Assembly (NCBI RefSeq): GCF_025399195.1
Contig: NW_026252089.1
Location: 496,001 to 560,000, forward strand
Direction: 5' to 3'
Source of the DNA: Umbelopsis ramanniana AG
Lineage: Eukaryota; Mucoromycota; Umbelopsidomycetes; Umbelopsidales; Umbelopsidaceae
DNA: 64,000 nucleotides
Part shown: piece by piece, positions 13,484 to 23,756 of the stretch
Layout: each line of letters starts with the position of its first letter
Numbering within the stretch: the first letter of the stretch is position 1
The notes under the pieces: generated by a model
Databases searched by the model: none
What the model was told of the DNA's origin: nothing
The model's input: the letters and a program-made list of their open reading frames with translations, nothing else
Position numbers and translations under genes: made by a program

Positions 13484-14977
13484 CCAAATCCCATAATGTA
13501 ATTTCCTTACCTCTTTTTTCCATATAGTTTTTCTTACTCCATTATCTGTATATAATCACAGCCCCAGCAAAACCAGTTTTCTGAACATACGCCATATCTT
13601 GGGGTCACTGTTCTCACTTCCATTCTTTCCTTATTGCAATGACAGATTTCTCTATGAAATTTACCCCTCCCTAATAGCATTAAAAACCATAGCCTGACCC
13701 CATTTTATTCTAAAGGGATTTTTGATGAGCTGTTAGGACGGCAAATTGGGATATTTACTAAAGTTTAGCCGGCGTCCCACCAAGATGATCTCCTGTGGTA
13801 CTTCTTCTCCAACAAGCTTTCACCCCAGTGCTATCAAACCATGTCGCGTTTGATCTCTTTGGCTACTATGTGCTCTCCTAAACAGGAGACGCATCCTCGC
13901 TAAATTTTCTAATACGACACAGTCTTTATGAGATACTGTTATGGTTGCTTTGCACGCACGTCATCGTCGAGCTGGGTAGCGCACTTGAGCCATTCTACTT
14001 TATTTGGCACGGTCAGCCAACCTGTACCATTCAGAAAAAGAAAAAGTCCATGGAGGCTGGATATTCTGTAGTCAGTGATGGCATGGACCAGAGTTAATTT
14101 TTTTGGCTGACTCAGTAAAATAACTTTGGTCTTTTGGATTGGTCATTGGATGCACGTCCGGCCCCCTCCTTTGGCATAAATTTAGACGGCTTTCGGCATT
14201 GTAAGGGCAATTCATGAAGGCGGAGATTCTGTTGGCCCGCAATTGAGATTCGGTCCAGCACGCCGTGGGTCTCCGCGAGCAAAAAAAATTTTCTGGCGAA
14301 AACAAATTGTACAAGCTTCTGTTCCAAATGAGATGTGCCAGGCATATCAGAAATATGGTACTCACAAAAACTTAAAAATGCAAAGACGATAGAATCGGAG
14401 TGTTTATTACAATGACAATCCGATTGAAAAGAGTTTATCGATAAAGTAGGTGATAATGCATTTCCAAACGTCAATGGCAGCTCAATGCTAAGTGGATAAA
14501 CGCAAACAAAAAAAGGAATATATATTGAGTACTATTCCCAAAGTAAAGGGAATTATTAATTTCTGAATGGCCTATTTTTTTAACAAGTACAGAAGGAATG
14601 GGATATTTAATTGAAAGAATGCGTACTTCATCGCGATGCGTCATATCCAAGGCACACGGCACTGACGATGCCGTAATGCGGTACAAGGTACTTTGCGTAA
14701 GCCGTAGCTTACCAATAAACGTTCTAATCCCACACGGATGATAAACCCCCCCCCCTATATCAGCATCATGCCATGTTTTATCCGAGAAACGATGGGTTTA
14801 CGTTGGCACAGCTTTATCTCTTCCATACAGGCAGCGTAAGCTATAGCGGAAGAAATTCTTCCGGGTGGCAACCCGTAAATAGGAGGACTGCTTTTCTAGG
14901 ATGCGTCAATTTTTGCCGAAGCTGCCATCTCTGTTTTTGATAAAACGGAAGGGATCAAAAAGTAATCTTTGTAACCA
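13484..14977. other. Intergenic region, no gene recognised
   Basis: About 1.5 kb between the cyclin stop and the FAM210-like gene. It contains a run of nine C near 14747 and short minus-strand reading frames (up to 120 codons at 14112-14474) without domain signals. Nothing else is supported. Confidence 0.5.
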
Positions 14978-15646
14978 ATGTCTGTACGAATAATACCTCA
15001 AGCTTTACGAAAAGCCGCCTTCATTTCCATAAGGCATAACCCCACTGCATATGGCGTTATTGTTCGACAATCTCGCAATCTACATTTCACACGATCTCCT
15101 CCAGCACTGAACCTCCGGCTGAGTCAATGGACAGGGCAGCGCATGCTGACCACTTCTACCAAGCCAAACGGATCCGCAACTACAGCTATTCATAATACCG
15201 CAGTTATACAAGAGAAACAACCGGGAAAACTTCGGCAATTGATGAAGCAATATGGTATACCTGGTATTGCTGTCTATCTGACCCTCGGAATGGTGGACCT
15301 GGGAGCCACTTATTTCACCATACAAATGGTGGGTGCTGAAAAGGTCAAGGAGTTGGAAAACTGGGTTAAGAGCTCATTTGGTCGATTTGGTGTTTGGAAC
15401 AAGCAGAATCCTGATGAACCAGATACAACAGCAACCACCCTTGGGGTTGGCGGTGTCCTAGGCGAATTAGAAGCTGAAGTTACTGCAGAAGGAGCAAAAC
15501 CATCCATGGCATCCATTTTCATTTTGGCATATGGAATTCACAAAACCGTCTTCCTTCCATTCCGTCTAGGTGTCACTGCCGCAATCACTCCATGGGTAGT
15601 TCGACGATTAGGGGCCATGGGTTGGATTGGCCGAAAGGCACTGTAG
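14978..15646 (+). CDS. FAM210-like mitochondrial inner-membrane protein (DUF1279)
   Basis: Single-exon 222-aa protein. Residues 1-60 are rich in Arg, Ser and Ala with almost no acidic residues, a clear mitochondrial presequence. The DUF1279 core starts at GKLRQLMKQYGIPGIAVYLTL, continues into DLGATYF (membrane helix 1), and after an acidic linker ends with a second hydrophobic segment, FILAYGIHKTVFLPFRLGVTAAITP. This YG..G...Y...HK...P.R...T pattern defines the family, which includes human FAM210A/B. FAM210A is linked to mitochondrial translation and morphology in animals; the fungal role is unclear. It belongs to a run of intronless genes. Confidence 0.85.
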   Translation: MSVRIIPQALRKAAFISIRHNPTAYGVIVRQSRNLHFTRSPPALNLRLSQWTGQRMLTTSTKPNGSATTAIHNTAVIQEKQPGKLRQLMKQYGIPGIAVYLTLGMVDLGATYFTIQMVGAEKVKELENWVKSSFGRFGVWNKQNPDEPDTTATTLGVGGVLGELEAEVTAEGAKPSMASIFILAYGIHKTVFLPFRLGVTAAITPWVVRRLGAMGWIGRKAL

Positions 15647-16250
15647 ATTATGATACCGTTAATAGTTTTTAAAATAAAAAATCAAATAGAATAGAGAATC
15701 CTGCCGCGAGATGGATTGATTGAATTAACATTTACGCTATATTGGCAATTGAGTTTTCGTTATGTACTTATAGGTAATACCGCGATTTACATTCCAGTCA
15801 GTCTGTGTTGGCAAATATCCATTAATATAAATGGAGAGGATTGACCTTAAGCATATAATATGAGAGCGTATTTGAATTCATGCTTCAACCTTAAATAAAC
15901 CGGCCTAATACTGAGTCTTGGATCAGCAAGACTGAAGCATAGGCATAAAATCGTGTTTCTAGATATAGATGTGGCCATCCCTGTTGAGGTTTTCCCAGGA
16001 TACTATGCGTTGCAACTCTCGCTACGCTAATCAAAGTGGTAGCTCTGCGTACAACGCTCTCGTCAAAAATCAACTGATTCTTTATCAGCATGCCACTTTT
16101 TCTAAATGGGAATGCCACATTCGGTATGAAAGCTGACACGTGGATGTCTCTTGGTGTGACGGCCATTGTTGCGATGATCTCAAAATTGCATAAAAGTATC
16201 TATCTGTCCCCATCGTATTGCTCTTTACTCTCCATAACGTTTAAAAATCT
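15647..16250. other. Intergenic region, no gene recognised
   Basis: About 600 bp between two plus-strand intronless genes. The AT-rich start probably holds the poly(A) site of the FAM210-like gene (AAAATAAAAAA near 15670). The only reading frame is a 91-codon minus-strand frame without recognisable features. Confidence 0.45.
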
Positions 16251-17498
16251 ATGATCCATATTACAGATATAATTTATCTAATTGCTGAAAAACTGCTCCA
16301 ACAAGAAGATTCCTACCAAGGCGTCTTGGACGTCATAGCATTGTCAAAAGCACATCCTTCTTGGCAGCCTGTGCTTGGCAAATTGGATTTCAGTCATCTT
16401 TTGAACAATGAAAACGAGCAACCATGTTCCAAGGGATACAACTATGCCGAATACATAATCAAGATGTCAGAATTTTTCACGAACGGATCTCATCGCAAAC
16501 CGCTACATTTACAGCCAAAGGAGCTTCTTATCAATGTGCATGCTCTGTACGATAGCCAAGCAAGCGAAGACAAGCTGGCCGAATTCAACTTTGCCGTCTC
16601 GCAGCTCCTGCAACGCTGTCCCAATATCAATCACATCACGTTGCTTTTTGGGGTTAGTGAACAGCACGACGATCATCATCATTTGGCGGCCACGTTTCAA
16701 ACATTATCGATCTGGAAATCGCAGCTTGAATTGCTCACTCTGCGGTACAATGGCTCAGAAAAGTTTAGTTTGTTTGACGATGCCCAAAAGTTCATTGAGC
16801 GTATCAAGGTGCCTGAAATCGAATTGGATGGCCCGTTTGGGCCCGACATCAACCTTTTCAGTGCCATCGATCGAAACCCTTATGTTCACAATCTGGCTAT
16901 TCGTAACTCGGATATTTCGACTCTGCTTCATCTGGGAATGCTATGGCACAAGCTCAAGAAAATCAATGTGGACGCTTTGGAGCCCACAGCTTTGCTTTGG
17001 GTCCCATTCATTGTCATGGTAGGGTCCACGCCATCGGAGCTCACGGAATTGTCATATCAAGAACTTACGGATAACGATTTGCCAACCGTCAAATCTAGCT
17101 TTGAAAACTTACAATATATGCCAAAACTTCACCCAAACTTGAATGTTTTGAAGATCCATAACATCCATTTTCTGGGAGACGAATTTTTATGGTCAGCGTG
17201 GAACCATCTTTCACAACTCGAACATCTTAATATCACCTATTCTGATGCCCTGACCGGCGATATCTCTTTTCTTGATAAGGAGAAAGGTTGGAAGAAGCTC
17301 AAGACCCTCAATCTAACCGGATGTCACCATTTGGGAACCAGCTTCCCACTTTTGGTGATCGACATGACACAGTGTCGCGACTTCACTTTGACGTTGCCTT
17401 CCCATGTGAAGATTGCTCAACACCTTATTTCACGCGGATTCTTGTCTCGACCTCCCAAGTCTTCCTCAGAACAGGAATGGTTTCGTCTCGGCCAATGA
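16251..17498 (+). CDS. F-box/LRR-like protein, hypothetical
   Basis: Single-exon 415-aa protein, not identified by name. The first ~45 residues (DIIYLIAEKLLQ, then VLDVIALSKAHPSW and KLDFS) fit a degenerate F-box: a short helix, a leucine-rich helix and the conserved tryptophan. The rest is a series of Leu/Ile/Asn-rich segments such as LEHLNITYSDALTGD and LKTLNLTGCHHLG, which are irregular leucine-rich repeats. This layout is common in large, fast-evolving fungal F-box families that recruit substrates to SCF ubiquitin ligases. There is no signal peptide or membrane segment. The role is inferred from architecture only. Confidence 0.65.
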   Translation: MIHITDIIYLIAEKLLQQEDSYQGVLDVIALSKAHPSWQPVLGKLDFSHLLNNENEQPCSKGYNYAEYIIKMSEFFTNGSHRKPLHLQPKELLINVHALYDSQASEDKLAEFNFAVSQLLQRCPNINHITLLFGVSEQHDDHHHLAATFQTLSIWKSQLELLTLRYNGSEKFSLFDDAQKFIERIKVPEIELDGPFGPDINLFSAIDRNPYVHNLAIRNSDISTLLHLGMLWHKLKKINVDALEPTALLWVPFIVMVGSTPSELTELSYQELTDNDLPTVKSSFENLQYMPKLHPNLNVLKIHNIHFLGDEFLWSAWNHLSQLEHLNITYSDALTGDISFLDKEKGWKKLKTLNLTGCHHLGTSFPLLVIDMTQCRDFTLTLPSHVKIAQHLISRGFLSRPPKSSSEQEWFRLGQ

Positions 17499-18062
17499 AA
17501 GCCGTGGTTATATGATGATAGCACTTTTCATTCGCTCATTATACCTTATCCACCACCTACAATACAATACAAAGCCATTAGAGAAGATACTTAGAACATA
17601 CCCTACTGTTCTTTTACAAATAATCCAGCCACCCGCGCTCTTTGCCATCATCTTACAATCCTTATACCTTATTTCTCCCCATCCAATTAATTCCTAATGT
17701 TGAAGAAAAATAAATATATGACGTTTTCAAAAAGCAACTCATGGCATTGGACTTTGAGTCATACGATATGCCAAGAGTCTGGAATGTCGCTATCGCTCTG
17801 TTAAAAGGAAGTTGCAATACCATACAAAGGCTAATGAAGAAATAGATGCAGTATTATTTGTTTATGATTAATGCATACGTGAATTACCCGAACCTGTTTT
17901 CAAACATTGATTGTATTCGGATACGTCAACTTCTATGGCGACGTTTCCAAAAGAACAGTTAGGCAAAATTCAGCAGCAGTGATTGGTCAATTTCGCACCT
18001 ACCCGATGGCTCCCCTGCCATAATTTCTAACACTAGATCTTTTCCACGCTAATTGTCTCCAA
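17499..18062. other. Intergenic region, no gene recognised
   Basis: About 560 bp between the F-box-like and SDHAF2 genes, both plus strand. It holds the 3' end of the former (AAAATAAATATA near 17706) and the promoter of the latter. No RNA gene or repeat is seen. Confidence 0.45.
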
Positions 18063-18566
18063 ATGCTTCGCAGTGCCTTTTGCCAGAGCTCTCGCCTTAT
18101 CCGATTGTCAAAACCATGCATGCGCATCAACCAAAGAGCATTTCAACATGTCTCGTTGGTCCTTAAGGAACATTCAGGCGATCCATTCCCCTACCTCCAA
18201 GATCGCCATTCCAAGCAAGTGCAGGTTGAAGATCCCTACCCCAGGCTAGATCCCATACCTAGACCTAACGAATCACTCGAGACAAAGCGATCTAGACTTG
18301 TGTACCAGTCAAGGAAAAGAGGAATTTTGGAAACGGACTTGTTGCTCTCCACCTTTGCTAAGAAGTTCCTACCCAACTTTGACATGGAGCAATTGCTTCA
18401 ATACGACGCTTTGTTGGATGAGGCTGACTGGGATATCTTCTACTATGCTACGTTCAAGAAGGACGTTCCAGAGCACCTCCAGTCCAATCAAGCGCTTCAA
18501 ATGCTCCAGCAGCATGCTAAGAATGAAGGCAAGGTGATCCTCCAGATGCCCAGCCTGAGTGTATAA
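18063..18566 (+). CDS. SDHAF2: Succinate dehydrogenase assembly factor 2 (Sdh5/Emi5)
   Basis: Matrix factor needed for covalent attachment of FAD to the Sdh1 flavoprotein of complex II. Single exon, 167 aa. Residues 1-~35 form an Arg/Ser-rich presequence. The family core is clear: RSRLVYQSRKRGILETDLLL, then FAKKFL, then LLQYDALLDEADWDIFYY, which match the conserved RxRLxYxSRKRGxLE and Y..LLDE.D.D.Y motifs. Length is normal. The short N-terminal region with paired Pro residues (DPFPYLQDRHSKQVQVEDPY) resembles the linker seen before the fold in other fungal members. It stands tail-to-tail with the ZNF830-like gene, 234 bp apart. Confidence 0.95.
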   Translation: MLRSAFCQSSRLIRLSKPCMRINQRAFQHVSLVLKEHSGDPFPYLQDRHSKQVQVEDPYPRLDPIPRPNESLETKRSRLVYQSRKRGILETDLLLSTFAKKFLPNFDMEQLLQYDALLDEADWDIFYYATFKKDVPEHLQSNQALQMLQQHAKNEGKVILQMPSLSV

Positions 18567-18800
18567 TCGAATTACTGGGACTATCTTGTTTTCTTCTTCA
18601 CATCAAAAACGTACAAACATTGTTTTGGTAAAATAGTGTCGTAGCATCAAACTGTTGAACAGCCAAAGAATACCATTGTCAAACTCTTTATAAAAAGTTG
18701 TAAATTAAAAGGATCTGGATGTTATCATTGCTTTTTTTTGTTTTTAAAGCATTGCATTTTGTTTACATTATCTACATTGCCTTGCTTCCATGCCATGGAT

Positions 18801-19766
18801 TTACAATTGCTGAGCTCTCCAGTCATCGTCACTATCGCTTTCATCCTCATCTTCGTCCATGAAATCAATAGGCTGTTTCCGTGCTGCAGTTTTCTTCTGA
18901 TAGGCTAGTTTTAATTGATCTCGGACACTGCTCTTCAGCTCCCGGCTGCTGGTATCGTCTTCGCCAAATTGCGTCGTTTTAGGGGCGGCAACGGGTAGAG
19001 GAGCCCGACTGCCTTCGAGTCTGATCCGTTTGAGATCACTAACGCGAGCCACCAATTCCTCTTGCTGCCTTTCCAGGTCCTCATCTCTATCGCGCCATAG
19101 TTCTTCTTCATCAATTTCTTCATTGATAGCTGCTGCCTGCTCATCTTCAGCCACCGCGTTTTTGAAGAGTTCGTATTCATGATCTAGATCAGCTTCCAGT
19201 TGTTCGGCTGGAGCTGGCGCATTCCGTGCTTTGGCGTCCGCTTCCGGATCATCGAAGAATCCAGCTGGTAACTTTGAGTCGGTTTCCGCGGTAGGTTGTT
19301 CTTCTTCAACAGGCGCATCGAAAAACCCTTCAGGTAAAGCAGACGTCGGTTTTTCGTCCGTCTCCATATCTTCATCGCTGTCTGACTCTTCTTCCTCCTT
19401 CTCTACCCGTTGTCGTTTTGCAGGTTGCGCACCTGCTTCGTCTTCGCTATCGTCATTCGAATCATCGGAACCATATCCAACCAACGTATCACGTTGGGAC
19501 GCAGTTCTAGCCTGGACTTTATTTTCTCTCTGCGTTGTCTGAGGAGCTTCCTTCATTTGCCGAAGTTTAGCCAGAGTCTGTTTATGGGAAGCACTTGAAA
19601 GGTGGGATGGCCAAACAACCTCATTCTTTACAGGAATGGCGCAAATCAAGCAAGTCAAGCGTCCCTGGGTATCATACTTGGCTAAAGGGTGTTGCACTTG
19701 CTTTGCTGATTTCCTCTCTGTGCGTGATTTATTTAACAAGCTGCGAACATCAGGTTTGGGAGGCAT
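18801..19766 (-). CDS. ZNF830/CCDC16-like C2H2 zinc-finger protein
   Basis: Nuclear protein related to human ZNF830, a spliceosome-associated factor. Single exon. I chose the ATG at 19766 (MPPKPDVRSLLNKSR) because this resembles the start of family members; an in-frame ATG at 19787 would add seven residues. Near the N terminus is HPLAKYDTQGRLTCLIC, followed by the VW-SHL-S-S-H pattern, giving one C2H2-type finger (C-x2-C, x12, H-x5-H). Acidic Asp/Glu stretches alternate with repeated LPxGFFD units (three copies), which are short linear motifs. The C-terminal third is charged helix (RDEDLERQQEELVARV) and the protein ends in an acidic patch. Head-to-head with the RRM protein gene. Confidence 0.85.
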   Translation of the reverse strand: MPPKPDVRSLLNKSRTERKSAKQVQHPLAKYDTQGRLTCLICAIPVKNEVVWPSHLSSASHKQTLAKLRQMKEAPQTTQRENKVQARTASQRDTLVGYGSDDSNDDSEDEAGAQPAKRQRVEKEEEESDSDEDMETDEKPTSALPEGFFDAPVEEEQPTAETDSKLPAGFFDDPEADAKARNAPAPAEQLEADLDHEYELFKNAVAEDEQAAAINEEIDEEELWRDRDEDLERQQEELVARVSDLKRIRLEGSRAPLPVAAPKTTQFGEDDTSSRELKSSVRDQLKLAYQKKTAARKQPIDFMDEDEDESDSDDDWRAQQL

Positions 19767-19901
19767 GGCGAATGGGTGCAAAAGCAAGCAGGAAGGAACG
19801 AGCTGTGACTGGCAAAACCGAGGAGTACATTTATTCTTTTTTTTTTTTTTTTCCTTGCACTGAAATCTACCTACGATCCTCCGCCAGGTGCGAAATACAA
19901 G
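19767..19901. promoter_or_regulatory. Short bidirectional promoter, ZNF830-like / RRM protein
   Basis: Only about 135 bp separate the two divergent start codons, so both promoters and 5' UTRs must share it. It contains a 16-nt poly-T run near 19837-19852. No TATA box is evident. Confidence 0.5.
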
Positions 19902-21418
19902 ATGTCAAAAGACGACGACAGTTTCGATGTCATGGAGGCATTCTCCAGTGCTCCCGTTCCCGAAGAGCTAACTATGCAGGACCAACGCAAAAAGCGCAAA
20001 GCCGAGAAAGCCAAGGCGAAGGCGCAAGACAAGTAAGTCCCAGACACAGTTGAAAGAAAAATTATAACCGTATGTACGGTGATTAATCGATTTGACTATC
20101 AGACTGGAGAAAAACCGTGAAAACCGAGAGAAGAAGAAAAAGAAGAAGGATAAGATGAAGAAGCGCAAGGTTAGTTTTTTACACTGCATTTGATCCCCTC
20201 GATCATCCATTGTACTTTATTGACCGTCCACTTGCCTATCGTAGAGAGGAGAAGATGTCAGTGATGATAGTGATGCTGAAGACGAAGAAGGATCTTCAAA
20301 GGAAGAAGGTGCTGCCAACGATGAAGAAGGAGGTGATTCCAAAGATAAACCAGCCAAGAAAGCAAAGACCGAGAAACCAGTTAAAGAATCTAAAAAGGCT
20401 CCAGGTGTTTGGATCGGTAACTTGTCATTCTCCACCACCGAAGCTGATTTGAAGGCTTATTTCTCAAAGTGTGGAGAGATTACCCGTATCAAATGTCCCC
20501 CTGGCAGAAACGCTCGTCAAAACAATCAAGGGTAAGTTCAATCATTGACTTTTAGTAAACTATGTCAGCGCAGTGGATGACTAACAACCATCATATTGTT
20601 CCAGATTTGCCTTTATTGACTTCGCCACTGAAGAAGCTGTAGCTGCAGCAGTCGCAAAATCCGAGAGCGATTTGAACGGTCGTGCCCTTTTGATCAAGGA
20701 TAGCAAAAATTACGAAAAGACTGGGCGACCAAAGAGAGAACCAGTTGAAGGAGAAGCAGTAGCGGATGGAGGCAAAGCTGGAGATAGGATCGCGAAAAAG
20801 CAAAAGAACCCTCCCAGTCCCACCGTCTTTGTAGGAAATCTTAGCTTCAATACCACTCGTGAAGCCATTCAACAACAATTTGAACCATGTGGGAGAATTA
20901 GAAAGGTTCGATTGGCCACTTTCCAAGACACTGGAAAGTGCAAAGGGTAATGATCTTTTTGTACAATGTCACCGCCCCATCATCTAGGCTTCGAACTAAC
21001 AAATGCATCACACAGATTCGCATACATTGATTTTTTCGATGTTGACTCCGCAACAAAAGCCCTTCGTGCACCCGACAAGCACACACTGGATAATCGCAAG
21101 ATTAGATTAGAGTATGCTAGTGAGGAGGCAACAAAGAAGGCTACACCTTGGGTATACCGACAAGAGCGAAAGGACGCTGAAGCTGCGACGGAAGAGCCGC
21201 AAGCCAGCCCTGCTCAAGAAGAGCGCCCTGCCATTACTACAAATGAAAAGGCAAAGGAAGAGCGAATAGCAAAGAAATTAGAACGTGAATTGAAACGCAA
21301 GGATGGACCATCTAGAGAAGGTAGAAGCAATGCCACTTCTGGAGCTATTCTGGCCAATGTACAGAGACAAAAAGTCACAGCTCAGCCATTCCAAGGCACC
21401 AAAATCACCTTTGATTGA
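19902..21418 (+). CDS. Two-RRM nucleolar RNA-binding protein (Nop13-like)
   Basis: Probable nucleolar/ribosome-biogenesis RNA-binding protein. Exons are 19902..20032, 20103..20169, 20245..20531, 20605..20946 and 21016..21418, giving 409 aa. Residues 30-115 are highly charged (KKRK runs, acidic Ser/Asp/Glu stretch) and suit nucleolar localisation. RRM1 begins at VWIGNLSFSTTEADL (~121) with RNP1 GFAFIDFAT. RRM2 begins at TVFVGNLSFNTTREAI (~234) with RNP1 GFAYIDF. In both domains an intron splits the codon for the first Gly of RNP1 at the same position, which points to an internal domain duplication. The Lys/Arg-rich C terminus ends KVTAQPFQGTKITFD. Yeast Nop13 has the same two-RRM, charged-flank layout. 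Confidence 0.85.
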
Positions 21419-21544
21419 TAGAAAGCTCTTTATTACATACACCTACAATTGTTGTTTCGTTCTCATTATTTTCCCATGCACTATTGTATTTTCGCAAAAA
21501 CAAAAAACACACACCAGTTCTTGTAAACATTGATCTCCATTGAT

Positions 21545-23756
21545 TCATATGTTATCTGTCTCCCATAAGTTTTGACGGGCTGTCATCCAAGATTCAATAT
21601 CAGGTTTCAATTGCTCATTCAAATTGTACGTCCTCATCATGCGATAAAACGCTTTGCGTATCTCTTTTGACTTTTCAGGGTTTCTGGCAAAAACTCGAAT
21701 GTTGATTTCTTGAAATTGGGATGGCACAAGGGACGATACTTGTTGCTTGGGAATGGTGAAAGACCCTAAGGGAAACAGCAGGGCAAGAGTTACAGACTTG
21801 AAATACGGTTTGCTGGTGATGCTGAAACTACGTACCTTGGTCTTGATGCCGCTTACTGAAGAACCGAACAGAGTCCATTGGATTACGGTCCTTCATAGCA
21901 TAATTAATCACCAGCCATTCAATAATCACATCCTCCTCCACCAAGCCACTGTTATCCGACTGGTAGCTGACCAATTCTCGGGCAGAAATCTTGTCCTAAA
22001 GATGCTAATGAGCAGTTGCTTTATTGCGTTGTGAGAACTTTTGGAAGTACTTACTTTTGTAATATGCGACTCCATGCCAGCCGGAATAAGAAATTCATCC
22101 ACAAATCGATAGAGTTTACGTGTGCGTAGTCTTTTGATAATTTGACGTGCATCCTTTAGCTCATCATCCTCTGAATGCTCAATTGTCTTCAAAATACCAT
22201 CTGTGAGCTTCCAAAATTTCTTAGGGTCTTCCACTGATTCCGATATCTTGAGAAAAGGATCTGTGGTCATAGAACGTTAGGGCTGCTGATTATATCATTC
22301 ATGCCAATACATAGTTTATCGCTTACCGGCGGCAACTAAGATATCAGTGATCATGCACTCGACAGCCTTAGCTGAAATATGAAATGCGTTTTAACATTTT
22401 GTTATGTGCAATGTAGCTAAACCTGATTTCGTTCACATACCTTTTCGGTGGGTATACATTTGCTTGAAGAGGCTATATCGAGTATGAAAGATTTCATACA
22501 AATTGTACACCTCTTTCTCATGGTAGCATATCTGATTGTCGATAACTCGAGAGAACCACATCAGTCGTTTGGCGTCGTAGGAAGACTTGGCACCTAGATT
22601 GTAGCAGTCCCGTTCAATGTAGTCAAATTTGTCCACATCTAAACTGTTGCGCTTGTTGGCGACTATGTCGAACAAAAATGCTCTATCATTCGCTTGACTA
22701 AATTGATGCGAGTGTTACCATTTTACTGGTCAGCCTACGGTGTAGTCAACACTAATGACAAGGGACCATGAACATACCTGGTTGATTTGGGGACTCCAGC
22801 AATCAAGTCTTTGATAAAATTGATTTGGTGTCTATCAATATCAATGTAGTTGTCGTCTATCAAATACTCTAACATCATCTCTGATGCCTCTTCATGAGTC
22901 CATCGTTTGTGAGGTCGGGCAAGTGGCATAAATTCATTGTCGAATAAATGTGAATAGGGACCATGACCAAGGTCATGGCACAATCTGTTAAAGTTTCAAA
23001 CAAATGCATGATTAGCATGGCCTTTTTGCAAGTCGCCAGTTTACCCTTTGTCGTACCCTGCTATCTTGACACTATCAATTTCGTCCTGTGTGATATGTAA
23101 CTCCGGTTGATTCTCTTTGAAATGCTCAATCACGCCAGCAGCCAAGTATGAAACTCCTGTGAACGTTATTCAGCCCACAACAGCATAAATATTGACAAGC
23201 ATTCTGGGGTTTATAGCTTACCAAGCGAATGCTCAAACCGATTATGGCTGGCGCCCTGTAGATCCATAAAGGGGTGAATGATAAGTTATAGTTGATTGTT
23301 CAAACCACCGATGTATTCAAGAAGATTCAAATATTACGTACTGGGAAGACATAGTAACAAGCGCCTAACTATTTTGCGCGACGCCAACAGTGTTAGCAAC
23401 AATGAGCAGTATTTTGTTATGTTAGCGTCAAGTACCTGTTTTAACTCGCGGAGCCGTTGAAACTGGACGGTATCGGCGAATTGCATCTGAACATCATCCA
23501 GGCTTTAAAAAACAAGTCAAAAACGTATATCAGTAGAAACAGCCTGAGTAGAAGCATATCGGAACCACAGGAGTACATACCGTATATGACCCTTGATGCG
23601 ATACCGGGTAAATGACGTGTTAGAGCTCAAATTGGTGTTGTGTCTCGTATTCATGTCAGTACTTACATGTATGGGGTCGTTAAATATTTTTCCATAGTTC
23701 AAGTGATCGTAAGAAAGGTTTCCTGGTATATTGTGGTTAAAGGTCAAGCCGGACAT
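21545..23756 (-). CDS. SAMHD1-like HD-domain dNTP triphosphohydrolase
   Basis: Hydrolyses dNTPs to deoxynucleoside and triphosphate. Twelve exons on the complement: 23667..23756, 23581..23591, 23436..23502, 23342..23368, 23222..23255, 23057..23156, 22778..22984, 22441..22697, 22327..22371, 22055..22260, 21836..21995, 21545..21765, giving 474 aa. There is no SAM domain; it starts close to [15 protein letters not shown] metal ligands are visible: [28 protein letters not shown] and [11 protein letters not shown], which correspond to H167, H206/D207, H233 and D311 of human SAMHD1. [15 protein letters not shown] matches the human GTP-site segment (D137, Q142, R145). Exon 2 is only 11 nt. An alternative donor at 23044 would insert four residues before CHDLGHG. 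Divergent to RPS3, 188 bp apart. Confidence 0.92.

Noticed and set aside
14072-14474. Minus-strand open frames of 97 and 120 codons
   Set aside because: They overlap each other in different frames, have no domain signal and no plausible promoter or splice context.
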